Source of the DNA: Bacillota bacterium
GTDB lineage: Bacteria; Bacillota; Clostridia; Christensenellales; Aristaeellaceae
Direction: 5' to 3'
Assembly (NCBI GenBank): GCA_023391725.1
Contig: JAEWAH010000134.1
Location: forward strand, 1-5,154
DNA length: 5,154 nt
Part shown: positions 1-5,154 of the stretch, piece by piece
Layout: every line of letters starts with the position of its first letter
Position numbering within the stretch: position 1 is the stretch's first letter
The notes under the pieces: model-generated
The model's input: the letters and a program-made list of their open reading frames with translations, nothing else
Database searches by the model: none
Told to the model about the DNA's origin: nothing
Translations under genes and position numbers: made by a program

Positions 1-9
1 GCCCAAGAC

Positions 10-56
10 AATTCCCCTCCCTCGGAGGGGTGGCGCGCCAGCGCCGGGGTGGTCGG
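10..56 (+). repeat. Hairpin-bearing intergenic repeat, copy R1
   Basis: This copy begins AATTCCCCTCC and contains two hairpins in a row. The first is CCCCTCC-ctc-GGAGGGG (14-30) and the second is GGCGC-gcca-GCGCC (32-45). It ends with a GGGGTGGT tail (46-53). The same architecture recurs at 3273-3314 (plus) and 3206-3250 (minus). The first hairpin is conserved in sequence, while the second changes sequence but stays paired. It is probably a dispersed REP-like element; function is unknown. It lies downstream of the terminator of the minus-strand operon. Confidence 0.7.
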
Positions 57-166
57 AAGGTGCTTTAGACCGGATGAGGTATCCATGGCACAATGACTCG
101 GCGTGCCGAAAATCAAACACTGTGGCCGCCAAGCCGCCCGTCATCCCCAGTTCCACTCCCATCCAC

Positions 167-196
167 AAAAAAACAGGAGGCAACCCTTGCCCCCTG
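167..196 (-). terminator. Rho-independent terminator of the surface protein-sortase operon
   Basis: Read on the minus strand, a 10-bp stem CAGGGGGCAA / TTGCCTCCTG (one G-U pair) closes a GGG loop and is followed directly by seven T residues (167-173). It begins 22 bases after the sortase stop codon, which is the right place for the operon end. Stem strength and U-tract are both textbook. Confidence 0.92.
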
Positions 197-218
197 ACGC
201 TAATTCAATTCCTTTCCC

Positions 219-1049
219 TCACTCCACCAATATCCCATGCACCACAAAATAATCCCCGTCGGAATTTTCCCGGCAGGTGACCAGGGTAATATATTGGTCA
301 TCCACTGTCGGCGTGGCAGCCCCGGCGCTGATGTCGGAGCGGGCGGCAAGGGCCTTCAAAAATTCCTGCCTTTCATAGGCGGTGTGCTCTGCAAACCCGC
401 GCACGTCGGTATCCTGGGCCGCGGTATAGACGGAGAACACATAGTAAGTCTTCTTTTCAAACAGCCCCGTGAGCACGATCTTCCTGTGATCCTGCAAAAA
501 GCTGGTTTTCCTGTACTGCAAAAGGTCGTGGAACATGCTCCCGTCCTTCATATTGTGGCCGTACAGGACGGTGTTGAAATCCGTAAGCTTAGCGTCGTTC
601 TTGCAGTCCATGTAAATGGATCCGCTGGCGTTGCGCTTGTTGGAAAAGGTATGCGTGGCGTAATACTCGTTGTCCTTCCCCTTCACCACGGGATATTGTA
701 TGGCTGTGCCCTCAATTTGCAGATACCCCACCGTATCGCTGTTCTGGGATTTCAGCCTGAGGATCTCATCGCTGTAATAGGGGATGGCCGTTATTTTGGG
801 GATGGGCGTGCGGGCGGCGGACGGCGAGGATTCCTCTGCGGCGGGGGTTTCCAAAACGAGGGCCGGCGCGGGCGTATCGCTGGGCGCATCATTCATCATT
901 TGGGCGTAGGCGGCGTATTCCCCGGCCGCCGCGCGGTATTCCAGCAGGCGTTTTACAAGGGCGCAGGAAGAAAATACCATAATACCGGACAGCACAAAAA
1001 CAAGCACCCTTCGCCGCCTTGGGGGGCGTTTGCCCCGGCTGACCGGCAC
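219..1049 (-). CDS. Class B sortase (cysteine transpeptidase), catalytic Arg apparently replaced
   Basis: The protein is a membrane-bound transpeptidase that should cleave a sorting signal on secreted proteins and attach them to the cell wall. With the GTG start it has 276 residues: a basic cytoplasmic N-terminus (KRPPRRRR), one membrane segment (about 15-32), a low-complexity Ala/Pro/Glu linker (about 40-90) and an extracellular sortase domain (about 95-276). Class B hallmarks are GTAIQYPVVKGKDNEYY, LYGHNMKDGSMF with catalytic His165, the long helix-bearing segment after TYYVF, and TLVTC with catalytic Cys259. The Arg expected just before the last strand is Tyr267 (SDGDYFVVHG); the only nearby Arg is Arg260. 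It lies downstream of the surface protein gene in the same operon. The GTG at 1049 has no good ribosome site, whereas a strong one at 1118-1122 faces AUC codons at 1112 and 1109 in the same frame, so the true protein may be about 20 residues longer. Assignment to class B is firm; activity is uncertain. Confidence 0.9.
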   Translation of the reverse strand: MPVSRGKRPPRRRRVLVFVLSGIMVFSSCALVKRLLEYRAAAGEYAAYAQMMNDAPSDTPAPALVLETPAAEESSPSAARTPIPKITAIPYYSDEILRLKSQNSDTVGYLQIEGTAIQYPVVKGKDNEYYATHTFSNKRNASGSIYMDCKNDAKLTDFNTVLYGHNMKDGSMFHDLLQYRKTSFLQDHRKIVLTGLFEKKTYYVFSVYTAAQDTDVRGFAEHTAYERQEFLKALAARSDISAGAATPTVDDQYITLVTCRENSDGDYFVVHGILVE

Positions 1050-1106
1050 AGGAGGCTTGCCTTGTGGGAAGTATCCGCCTCCCGTAAAGCTGCTGCGCTG
1101 CTGCTT

Positions 1107-1122
1107 GATGATTTCTCCCTCC
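1107..1122 (-). promoter_or_regulatory. Strong ribosome binding site facing AUC codons before the sortase
   Basis: Just after the upstream stop codon (1129-1131), the minus strand reads GGAGG (1118-1122), then GAGAA, then two ATC codons starting at 1112 and 1109. Spacing is 5 and 8 bases. Both ATC codons are in frame with the sortase, and the frame stays open from there to GTG 1049. No ATG, GTG or TTG lies at usable spacing. Either initiation is at a rare AUC codon, or an ancestral ATG has mutated, or there is a base error. Confidence 0.6.
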
Positions 1123-1128
1123 GTATGT

Positions 1129-3051
1129 TTACCGCTGCATCCGCTTTGGCTGCCTTAGCACCAGGGCCAGCGCCGCCGCACATAGGATCGTAAGCATCCC
1201 CCATACCGCGGCCTCGGTATTGTCGCCGGTGGGTGGCATTTCGGGATCCAGCTCCTTGCCTACGGTGAAGGTTGCATCCGAGTACCCATCCGTAAACAGG
1301 ATGCGGATTTGATGTGTCCCGACAGCCAGCGTATCCAGATAATCTGGGTGCAATGTGACGATGGTACTGCCCTCCCGGGCGTCGTAATTGCTTGCAGCCA
1401 TCGGATTCCCATCCACCGTGACCCCGGTGAAATGGCTGAAATCGCCGTTGGCCCTGAAGGTCAGCCCCGAGGGGCCATGCTGGTTGTATGTGCCGCCCGC
1501 CCCGCTGATCATCTGGTAAGGGATGGGCGCGGCCACGGTAAAACTTACCTGCAGCGAGGCGCTGGCGCCATTTGTTCCGGTGATGGTGATGGTCTCGTTA
1601 TACGTCCCCGCGGCAAGACCCGCCTTTGGCTGCACGGTAAAGGTGGCCGTGTCTGCCGGGACCAGGGAATCTGAAGACAGTTCACCCACCGTATAGTTTG
1701 TAGCCGTGGGCTGATCGATGTCCACGGGCTGGTTTCCCGTATTGGTAATGGTGACAGTCTCCAACCCGGGCGGGGTATAGCCAACCACCGCGGTCCCGAA
1801 ATTCTTCAAAATAGGGCTGACTTCGATGGTGTACGTCAGCAGAGGGGTGACGGAGAAGTTTACCTGCAGCGCGACGCTTGTGCCGTTTGACCCTGTGACG
1901 ATGATGGCTTCATCATACGTCCCCACGCCAAGGCCGGGTTTGGGCTGCAGGGTGAAGGCGGCCGTGTCCGCCGGATCAAGGGACGTTTTGGACAGCGCAC
2001 CCACCGTGAAGTTCACCGCCGTGGGCTGGGTGATAGTCACGGTACCGGTCCCCGTATTGACGATGGTGCAGGTCTGTGCCACGGACGGGGTATAGCCCAC
2101 CTCCATTATGCCGAAATCACGGTCTGCCGGCACGGCCTGTATCTCATACACGCTGGGATGCAGTACCGGATACATGTATCCGCCCGTTCCTGCTTTCCAG
2201 GATGTCAGCATGGGATCCATAAGGTAATAGGCGTTAAGCACGTCAAGAAGCACGTTTGACCCGCCCACCTGGCTTGCCAGGACGCCGGAATCGTTAAAGG
2301 AATAAACATTTGTGAACGCGCCGCTAGATCCATTCGGGACCGCATAATCACACCCGCTCAGCCGCCAATAGCAGTTACTTATCAGGCCGCCGGTGTAATA
2401 CCCCACAAGGCCCCCGCGGTACTGCGCCGAGATCGACGTTGCGCTGTAGCAATTTTGGAGGTTCGCCGACGGCTGCATGATCTCCCCGACGAGGCCGCCG
2501 GACGCGCCGCCGTTTGCGGAGGTATTCACCGTTCCGGTGCTGAAGCAATTGCGCACTAGTCCATAGTGGTTACCCACCAGGCCGCCGGTATTGAAGGCAT
2601 TGCTCGCAGAGCCGCCAAAAGAACAGTTTACAATCAGGCCGCGATTCACGGCGGCGATGCCCCCGGCTGCGGTGGTGACCGAAACTCCGTTGGCGCTGAC
2701 CGCGCCGGAAAAGGCAGTGTTCATTACCACGCCGCTTGAGCCGATCTCCCCGAAAAACCCTGCCCTGGTAAGCCCGATAGCGGTATAGCTTTTTACCTTG
2801 TATCCCTTGCCGTCAAACGTGCCGTTAAAGGGAGTGCTCTCGTTCCCGATGGGCGTCCATGCGCCGTCCACCGCGATGTCCGCTGTCAGTTCAAACGTTT
2901 CGCCCGCGCAGTTATCCCCGCCATTCACGCGGGAGGCCAACGCAAGCAAATCGGCCTTGGTGCCGATCTGCGTGGCGGCCAAGGATACAGCTGGTATCAT
3001 GAGCGCCGCCAGGATCCCAAGGATGACCCCCGTAAGAATTTTGCGGTTCAT
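1129..3051 (-). CDS. Secreted, sortase-anchored surface protein with GLUG repeats and tandem Ig-like modules
   Basis: The 640-residue product is a multidomain wall-anchored protein, probably an adhesin or structural surface protein; its ligand is not known. A signal peptide covers 1-26 (MNRKILTGVILGILAAL...SLAA). Residues 30-95 match the lead-in typical of GLUG proteins (WTPIG, FNGTFDGKGY). GLUG-type repeats follow at about 97-229 (GGLVGNHYGLVRNCFSTG, GGLVGYYTGGLISNCYW). Two tandem 105-residue Ig-like modules (301-405, 406-510; roughly 55% identical) resemble ASH/HYDIN-type beta sandwiches. A further small domain (about 512-597, GLTFRANGDFSHFTGVTVDG) is of a kind seen next to wall anchors in Bacillota. 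The end is MPPTG (605-609), a hydrophobic segment (about 614-632) and a basic tail RQPKRMQR. The start at 3051 is chosen because GGAGG lies 6 bases upstream (3058-3062) and the signal peptide begins there; the ATG at 3129 lies at the predicted transcription start. It is the first gene of an operon with the sortase, its likely anchoring enzyme. Confidence 0.92.
   Translation of the reverse strand: MNRKILTGVILGILAALMIPAVSLAATQIGTKADLLALASRVNGGDNCAGETFELTADIAVDGAWTPIGNESTPFNGTFDGKGYKVKSYTAIGLTRAGFFGEIGSSGVVMNTAFSGAVSANGVSVTTAAGGIAAVNRGLIVNCSFGGSASNAFNTGGLVGNHYGLVRNCFSTGTVNTSANGGASGGLVGEIMQPSANLQNCYSATSISAQYRGGLVGYYTGGLISNCYWRLSGCDYAVPNGSSGAFTNVYSFNDSGVLASQVGGSNVLLDVLNAYYLMDPMLTSWKAGTGGYMYPVLHPSVYEIQAVPADRDFGIMEVGYTPSVAQTCTIVNTGTGTVTITQPTAVNFTVGALSKTSLDPADTAAFTLQPKPGLGVGTYDEAIIVTGSNGTSVALQVNFSVTPLLTYTIEVSPILKNFGTAVVGYTPPGLETVTITNTGNQPVDIDQPTATNYTVGELSSDSLVPADTATFTVQPKAGLAAGTYNETITITGTNGASASLQVSFTVAAPIPYQMISGAGGTYNQHGPSGLTFRANGDFSHFTGVTVDGNPMAASNYDAREGSTIVTLHPDYLDTLAVGTHQIRILFTDGYSDATFTVGKELDPEMPPTGDNTEAAVWGMLTILCAAALALVLRQPKRMQR
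1225..1239 (-). other. MPPTG sorting signal (LPXTG-like)
   Basis: These codons encode M-P-P-T-G at residues 605-609, followed by DNTEAA, a hydrophobic stretch and a basic tail, which together make a complete cell-wall sorting signal. Met replaces the usual Leu at the first position. Cleavage would be expected between Thr608 and Gly609 by analogy with other sortase substrates. Confidence 0.85.
1522..2151 (-). repeat. Tandem pair of 315-bp units encoding Ig-like modules
   Basis: Two direct units of 315 bp (1837-2151 and 1522-1836) lie inside the surface protein gene and encode 105 residues each. Shared blocks include VGYTP, the NTG turn, QPTA.N.TVG, PADTA.FT.QPK and GTY.E. The unit length is exact in codons, so the reading frame is kept. 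Divergence to roughly 55% protein identity indicates an old duplication under selection for the fold rather than a recent copy. Confidence 0.85.
2365..2763 (-). other. GLUG repeat region of the surface protein
   Basis: Residues 97-229 hold about five degenerate units of the form GGLVG-N-x-G-x-I-x-NC-(Y/F/S)-S. The clearest are at 130-147, 156-173, 185-206 and 213-229. GLUG motifs are known from bacterial surface proteins and some IgA peptidases, where they are thought to form repetitive beta structure. No protease motif accompanies them here. Confidence 0.8.
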
Positions 3052-3131
3052 ACGACCCCTCCGGTTGTACGTTTCGCTTTTGTGGTGTGAGCTTTGCGGG
3101 TATGGGATTTCCTGCTTTCTTTTCTGCAATA

Positions 3132-3160
3132 ATTGTAACGTCTAAGTGAATGAATGTCAA
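3132..3160 (-). promoter_or_regulatory. Sigma-A type promoter of the surface protein-sortase operon
   Basis: On the minus strand there is a perfect -35 box TTGACA (3155-3160), a 17-base spacer and a -10 box TACAAT (3132-3137) with one mismatch to consensus. Transcription should start near 3125, giving a leader of about 75 bases before the ATG at 3051. This also argues against the in-frame ATG at 3129 as the start. No operator or riboswitch is evident in the leader. Confidence 0.9.
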
Positions 3161-3205
3161 TTCCTGCCGAAAAAGAATCTTTCTGCCTGTTGGCCGTGCG
3201 GCGCA

Positions 3206-3250
3206 GGCAACCCCCCTGTCGCTTTGCGCCCCCTCCACGGGAGGGGAATT
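3206..3250 (-). repeat. Hairpin-bearing intergenic repeat, copy R3 (inverted)
   Basis: Read on the minus strand it begins AATTCCCCTCC, forms CCCCTCC-cgt-GGAGGGG (3230-3246), then a short CGC-aaa-GCG hairpin (3220-3228), then a GGGGGGTTGCC tail similar to the GGGGTGGT tail of R1. It is the most diverged copy. It lies 22 bases from copy R2 in opposite orientation. Confidence 0.6.
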
Positions 3251-3293
3251 ATCTGGTGGGCGGCGCCGTTCCATTCCCCTCCTGTGGAGGGGG
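3229..3293. repeat. Long inverted repeat formed by copies R3 and R2
   Basis: The 21-base arms 3229-3249 and 3273-3293 are complementary at 20 positions, and the single exception (G3239 with T3285) is a G-U pair in RNA. The 23-base loop contains the palindrome CGGCGCCG (3261-3268). Each arm can also fold on itself, so the region can form either one long stem or two small hairpins. It lies between two divergent promoters and outside both transcripts as predicted. Confidence 0.75.
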
Positions 3294-3314
3294 GGGCGGC
3301 GATGGCCGGGGTGG
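3273..3314 (+). repeat. Hairpin-bearing intergenic repeat, copy R2
   Basis: This copy begins ATTCCCCTCC and forms CCCCTCC-tgt-GGAGGGG (3276-3292), then after four G residues a second hairpin CGGC-gatg-GCCG (3297-3308), then GGGTGG. Compared with R1 the second hairpin has a different sequence but remains paired. The G run at 3289-3296 is an odd local feature. Confidence 0.65.
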
Positions 3315-3373
3315 CCCGTGTCGTCGGGTGATCAGCGGCGACGAGGCGGTTCGTGTCATCAGGACGGTTGACC

Positions 3374-3399
3374 GTAGGGGGCAATGTGAGCATCACCCT
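3374..3399. repeat. Degenerate hairpin element beginning GTAGGGG
   Basis: The stretch GTAGGGGGCAATG-tgag-CATCACCCT can pair as 3 bp next to the loop (ATG/CAT), two A-C mismatches, then three G-C pairs and a G-U. Changing one A to G on each side would restore a continuous stem, so it looks like a decayed hairpin element, possibly another intergenic repeat. Only one copy is in the window, so family membership cannot be shown. Confidence 0.35.
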
Positions 3400-3407
3400 T
3401 CGCTTGG

Positions 3408-3436
3408 TTGATTATTAGTGATATTTGGGGTAAAAT
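3408..3436 (+). promoter_or_regulatory. Sigma-A type promoter of the 494-residue membrane protein gene
   Basis: A -35 box TTGATT (3408-3413), a 17-base spacer and a -10 box TAAAAT (3431-3436) lie upstream of the plus-strand gene. Transcription would begin near 3443, giving a leader of about 120 bases. The first part of the leader is A-rich; the last 40 bases before the ribosome site are strikingly GC-rich (3514-3551). Confidence 0.75.
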
Positions 3437-3565
3437 GAGTTATCGGGTAAAAGAAAGCAAGTAAAAAGAACGCCAGAGAACCATTTAATCTTTCTCATAT
3501 CAAAACAAACGGAAGCGCCGGTGGCGAGCTCCCATAGCCGCGGTGCGCCGCATAAAGGGGCAGAA

Positions 3566-5050
3566 ATGAAAAAAGCACATGTCATCCTTTGGACAGCCAT
3601 CATTGGAATCTTTTTGTCGTCCGCCGCCCTTGCAGAGCCCGCAACAAGCCATTATATGCTGGAAGAAGTGGGGATATCTGTTGATATCCCTTCCGATCTG
3701 ATAGTCCTTACAAGGGATATCCAGCAATCCGATCCGGTGCTTAAAAAAGTTGGTATGACCGCCGATAAAGTGAAATCCACACTGGAGGCTTCAAATATAT
3801 ACTTGGACGCTGTCTCAGAAGACGGAAATTCTGAGATATTGATCATCATGACGCCAAGCTCGTTGGTGGACTTCAACTTGCTCAGCGATTCGATGATATC
3901 CGCCACGGAAGATTCTTTACGTTCCGCCTATGAAAGCGGCGGCGTCACAGACATTGACTCCGAGGTCTATCATCACAGCCAGGCAAAGTTTCTCAAAGTG
4001 CACGGAACAAGGCAGAGTGAAACGGCCAACGATTATTTCTTGCAGTATGGTACCGCCTATAACAATAAGGTTATCCATCTGACGATGCATTCCTACGATG
4101 GGGAAATCACCGCCGCTGACGAAACCTCTTTGAAGCGTATTGTGGACAGCGCAGTTTTCGATTTAGCCCCGCAAAAAGGCGCTGCTCAGGCATTGAAGAC
4201 CGCATCATTCAAGTATACCGACCCTGATACGGGCATAGCGTTTGTTGTTCCGGAGAACTGGAAGCAAGAGGAACCGGGCGCTGAGCAGGAGACCATTGAT
4301 GCAGAATTTTCTTCAAACGAACCCGGTGTGCTGATGATGTATGGAAAATATGATCTGTGGTCCAAAGCTTCTGCTGCGGATCGTGTGGGCCATGTAAGGT
4401 CCGATGTGAACAATTCTTCTTTTACTGTCCAGGATGTGGCCGATATGAATGGCATTGATGCCTCGAAAATATCTATAGAGACGTATAATGGCATGCCTTA
4501 TTTCAAAAGTACCCAGACGGGCACCAATTCCGATTATGGGCTCGACATCTCTTATGAAGTAACACAAATGGTTTGCTTTCAAAACGGATATGCGCTCGTG
4601 TTTCAATTTTCCGGGAACAGCAGCAGCAAGTACTATCCCGACTTTGAAAAACTCCTGAATAGTGTTGAATTTCCCGCCTCATGGAAACTGTCCGCCGCGG
4701 CATCATCCCTCAGCGACGTGCCGCCCCGCCTTCCTGGTTCGGCCAATATTACCGACTACTCTCTTGGAAATATCGCTTTCAGCTTTGTTGTGACTGTTTT
4801 GATCTATTCCGCCCCCATCATGATCTATCGTTTCTTAATAAAGAAGGAGCCGGTAAGCAAGAAGAAGGGCCGCATTATAACGATCATCTACGGCGTTTTT
4901 GCGTTTATCGTGATGCTGCTGCTGCAACTCTTTGTGTTTGGAGGCAGTTCACGGGGCACCGCGATCGTTCTTTGGAGCTACGTCAATTATGCCATGCTCA
5001 CCAAGGGCTACATCGAAAGGATTCCTTCCTCCCAATGGCCTGATGTATAA
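3566..5050 (+). CDS. Exported, membrane-anchored protein of unknown function
   Basis: I do not recognise a named gene. The 494-residue product has a signal peptide (1-23, MKKAHVILWTAIIGIFL...ALA) without a lipobox Cys. The extracytoplasmic part falls into two segments, about 28-200 and 212-372. Each ends in a similar way (LKRIVDSAVF at 189-198, FEKLLNSVEF at 360-369) and contains a phrase of the type GI-(S/A)-(V/F)-x-(I/V)-P (GISVDIP at 36, GIAFVVP at 223), which suggests two copies of a PsbP/DcrB-like fold; this is inference. The C-terminus has two clear membrane segments (about 403-424, 437-458) with a basic KKEPVSKKKGR loop and a weaker third (about 463-480, LWSYVNYAMLTKG). The start at 3566 is supported by AAGGGG five bases upstream (3555-3560) and by the signal peptide; the GTG at 3521 would add 15 polar residues. 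It has its own promoter and terminator and so is probably monocistronic. By eye it is more AT-rich than the divergent operon. Confidence 0.88.
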   Translation: MKKAHVILWTAIIGIFLSSAALAEPATSHYMLEEVGISVDIPSDLIVLTRDIQQSDPVLKKVGMTADKVKSTLEASNIYLDAVSEDGNSEILIIMTPSSLVDFNLLSDSMISATEDSLRSAYESGGVTDIDSEVYHHSQAKFLKVHGTRQSETANDYFLQYGTAYNNKVIHLTMHSYDGEITAADETSLKRIVDSAVFDLAPQKGAAQALKTASFKYTDPDTGIAFVVPENWKQEEPGAEQETIDAEFSSNEPGVLMMYGKYDLWSKASAADRVGHVRSDVNNSSFTVQDVADMNGIDASKISIETYNGMPYFKSTQTGTNSDYGLDISYEVTQMVCFQNGYALVFQFSGNSSSKYYPDFEKLLNSVEFPASWKLSAAASSLSDVPPRLPGSANITDYSLGNIAFSFVVTVLIYSAPIMIYRFLIKKEPVSKKKGRIITIIYGVFAFIVMLLLQLFVFGGSSRGTAIVLWSYVNYAMLTKGYIERIPSSQWPDV

Positions 5051-5090
5051 AAGGATGCATCCCAGCGGATGATCCTCCGGACGTCATAAC

Positions 5091-5131
5091 AAAAAGACGG
5101 GAAAGCATTTTTGCTCTCCCGCCTTTTTGTT
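5091..5131 (+). terminator. Rho-independent terminator after the membrane protein gene
   Basis: The arms 5091-5106 (AAAAAGACGGGAAAGC) and 5113-5128 (GCTCTCCCGCCTTTTT) pair over 14 of 16 positions, with two A-C mismatches and an ATTTTT loop. The right arm ends in a T run. The left arm begins with five A residues, so the same hairpin can terminate transcription arriving on the minus strand from beyond the window. It begins 40 bases after the stop codon. Confidence 0.93.
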
Positions 5132-5154
5132 ACCTTAATACCTTGCTCAAAAAC

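Noticed and set aside
1..162. Open minus-strand frame from an ATG at 162 running off the left edge (begins MGVELGMTGGLAATVF).
   Set aside because: It starts immediately after the operon terminator, has no ribosome binding site and reads straight through the hairpin repeat R1. The protein-like look of its first residues is not enough; the frame beyond position 1 would be needed to judge it.
74..280. Short plus-strand open frame.
   Set aside because: It crosses the A-tract and stem of the minus-strand terminator and the end of the sortase gene, has no ribosome site and no recognisable protein features.
237..1193. Long plus-strand open frame antisense to the sortase.
   Set aside because: It is a shadow of the GC-rich sortase gene: the opposite strand has a clear sortase domain with catalytic motifs, and this frame has low-complexity Gly/Arg-rich sequence only.
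3052..3129. Longer start of the surface protein at the ATG at 3129.
   Set aside because: The predicted transcription start is near 3125, the added 26 residues would bury the signal peptide, and the ATG at 3051 has an ideal GGAGG.
3146..3411. Several overlapping short frames on both strands in the divergent intergenic region.
   Set aside because: They run through the hairpin repeats and promoters and are rich in Gly, Arg and Pro from the GC-rich palindromes; none has a ribosome site or family resemblance.
3521..3565. GTG start 15 codons upstream of the membrane protein.
   Set aside because: It has no ribosome site and adds polar residues ahead of a canonical signal peptide; the ATG at 3566 has AAGGGG at good spacing.
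5053..5062. Palindrome GGATGCATCC after the membrane protein gene.
   Set aside because: A perfect 10-bp palindrome, but without a loop or repeat partner; the real terminator is the hairpin at 5091-5131.
1..5154. CRISPR array, tRNA, riboswitch, insertion sequence or phage module.
   Set aside because: No regularly spaced direct repeats, cloverleaf, transposase motif, or known riboswitch pattern was seen. The three hairpin repeats are too few and irregularly placed for a CRISPR array.

Overview
The window looks like a piece of chromosome from an uncultured or gut-type member of the Bacillota (Clostridia side). The evidence is a class B sortase, a cell-wall anchored protein with an LPXTG-like sorting signal, strong GGAGG ribosome binding sites, sigma-A type promoters and Rho-independent terminators. 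No rRNA, tRNA, CRISPR array, transposase or phage gene is visible, and I cannot name a genus.

Layout, left to right. Positions 1-218 carry one copy of a hairpin-bearing intergenic repeat (10-56) and a strong terminator (167-196, minus strand). Positions 219-3051 are a two-gene operon on the minus strand: a 640-residue secreted surface protein (1129-3051), followed by a class B sortase (219-1049, possibly starting further upstream at 1109). The operon has a near-consensus promoter at 3132-3160 and ends at the 167-196 terminator, so both transcript ends are well defined. Positions 3052-3565 contain no gene. This stretch holds the minus promoter, two more copies of the hairpin repeat arranged head to head (3206-3314), a decayed hairpin (3374-3399), a plus-strand promoter (3408-3436) and a leader of about 120 bases. 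Positions 3566-5050 encode a 494-residue exported, membrane-anchored protein of unknown function. It is followed by a strong terminator (5091-5131) whose A-rich left arm could also work for a converging gene beyond the window.

How the genes fit together. The 640-residue protein has a signal peptide, GLUG-type repeats, two tandem Ig-like modules, a third small domain and a C-terminal MPPTG signal with membrane segment and basic tail. The sortase encoded directly downstream is its obvious candidate anchoring enzyme. The divergent 494-residue protein is also a surface or membrane protein, but nothing in the sequence links it functionally to the sortase pair, and by eye its base composition is more AT-rich.

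The points most worth a second look are: a sortase that keeps its His and Cys but appears to have Tyr where the catalytic Arg should be; a strong Shine-Dalgarno sequence in front of that sortase facing AUC codons rather than a normal start; and a three-copy intergenic repeat whose second hairpin differs in sequence between copies but keeps its pairing. I did not find a clearly new multi-gene system.
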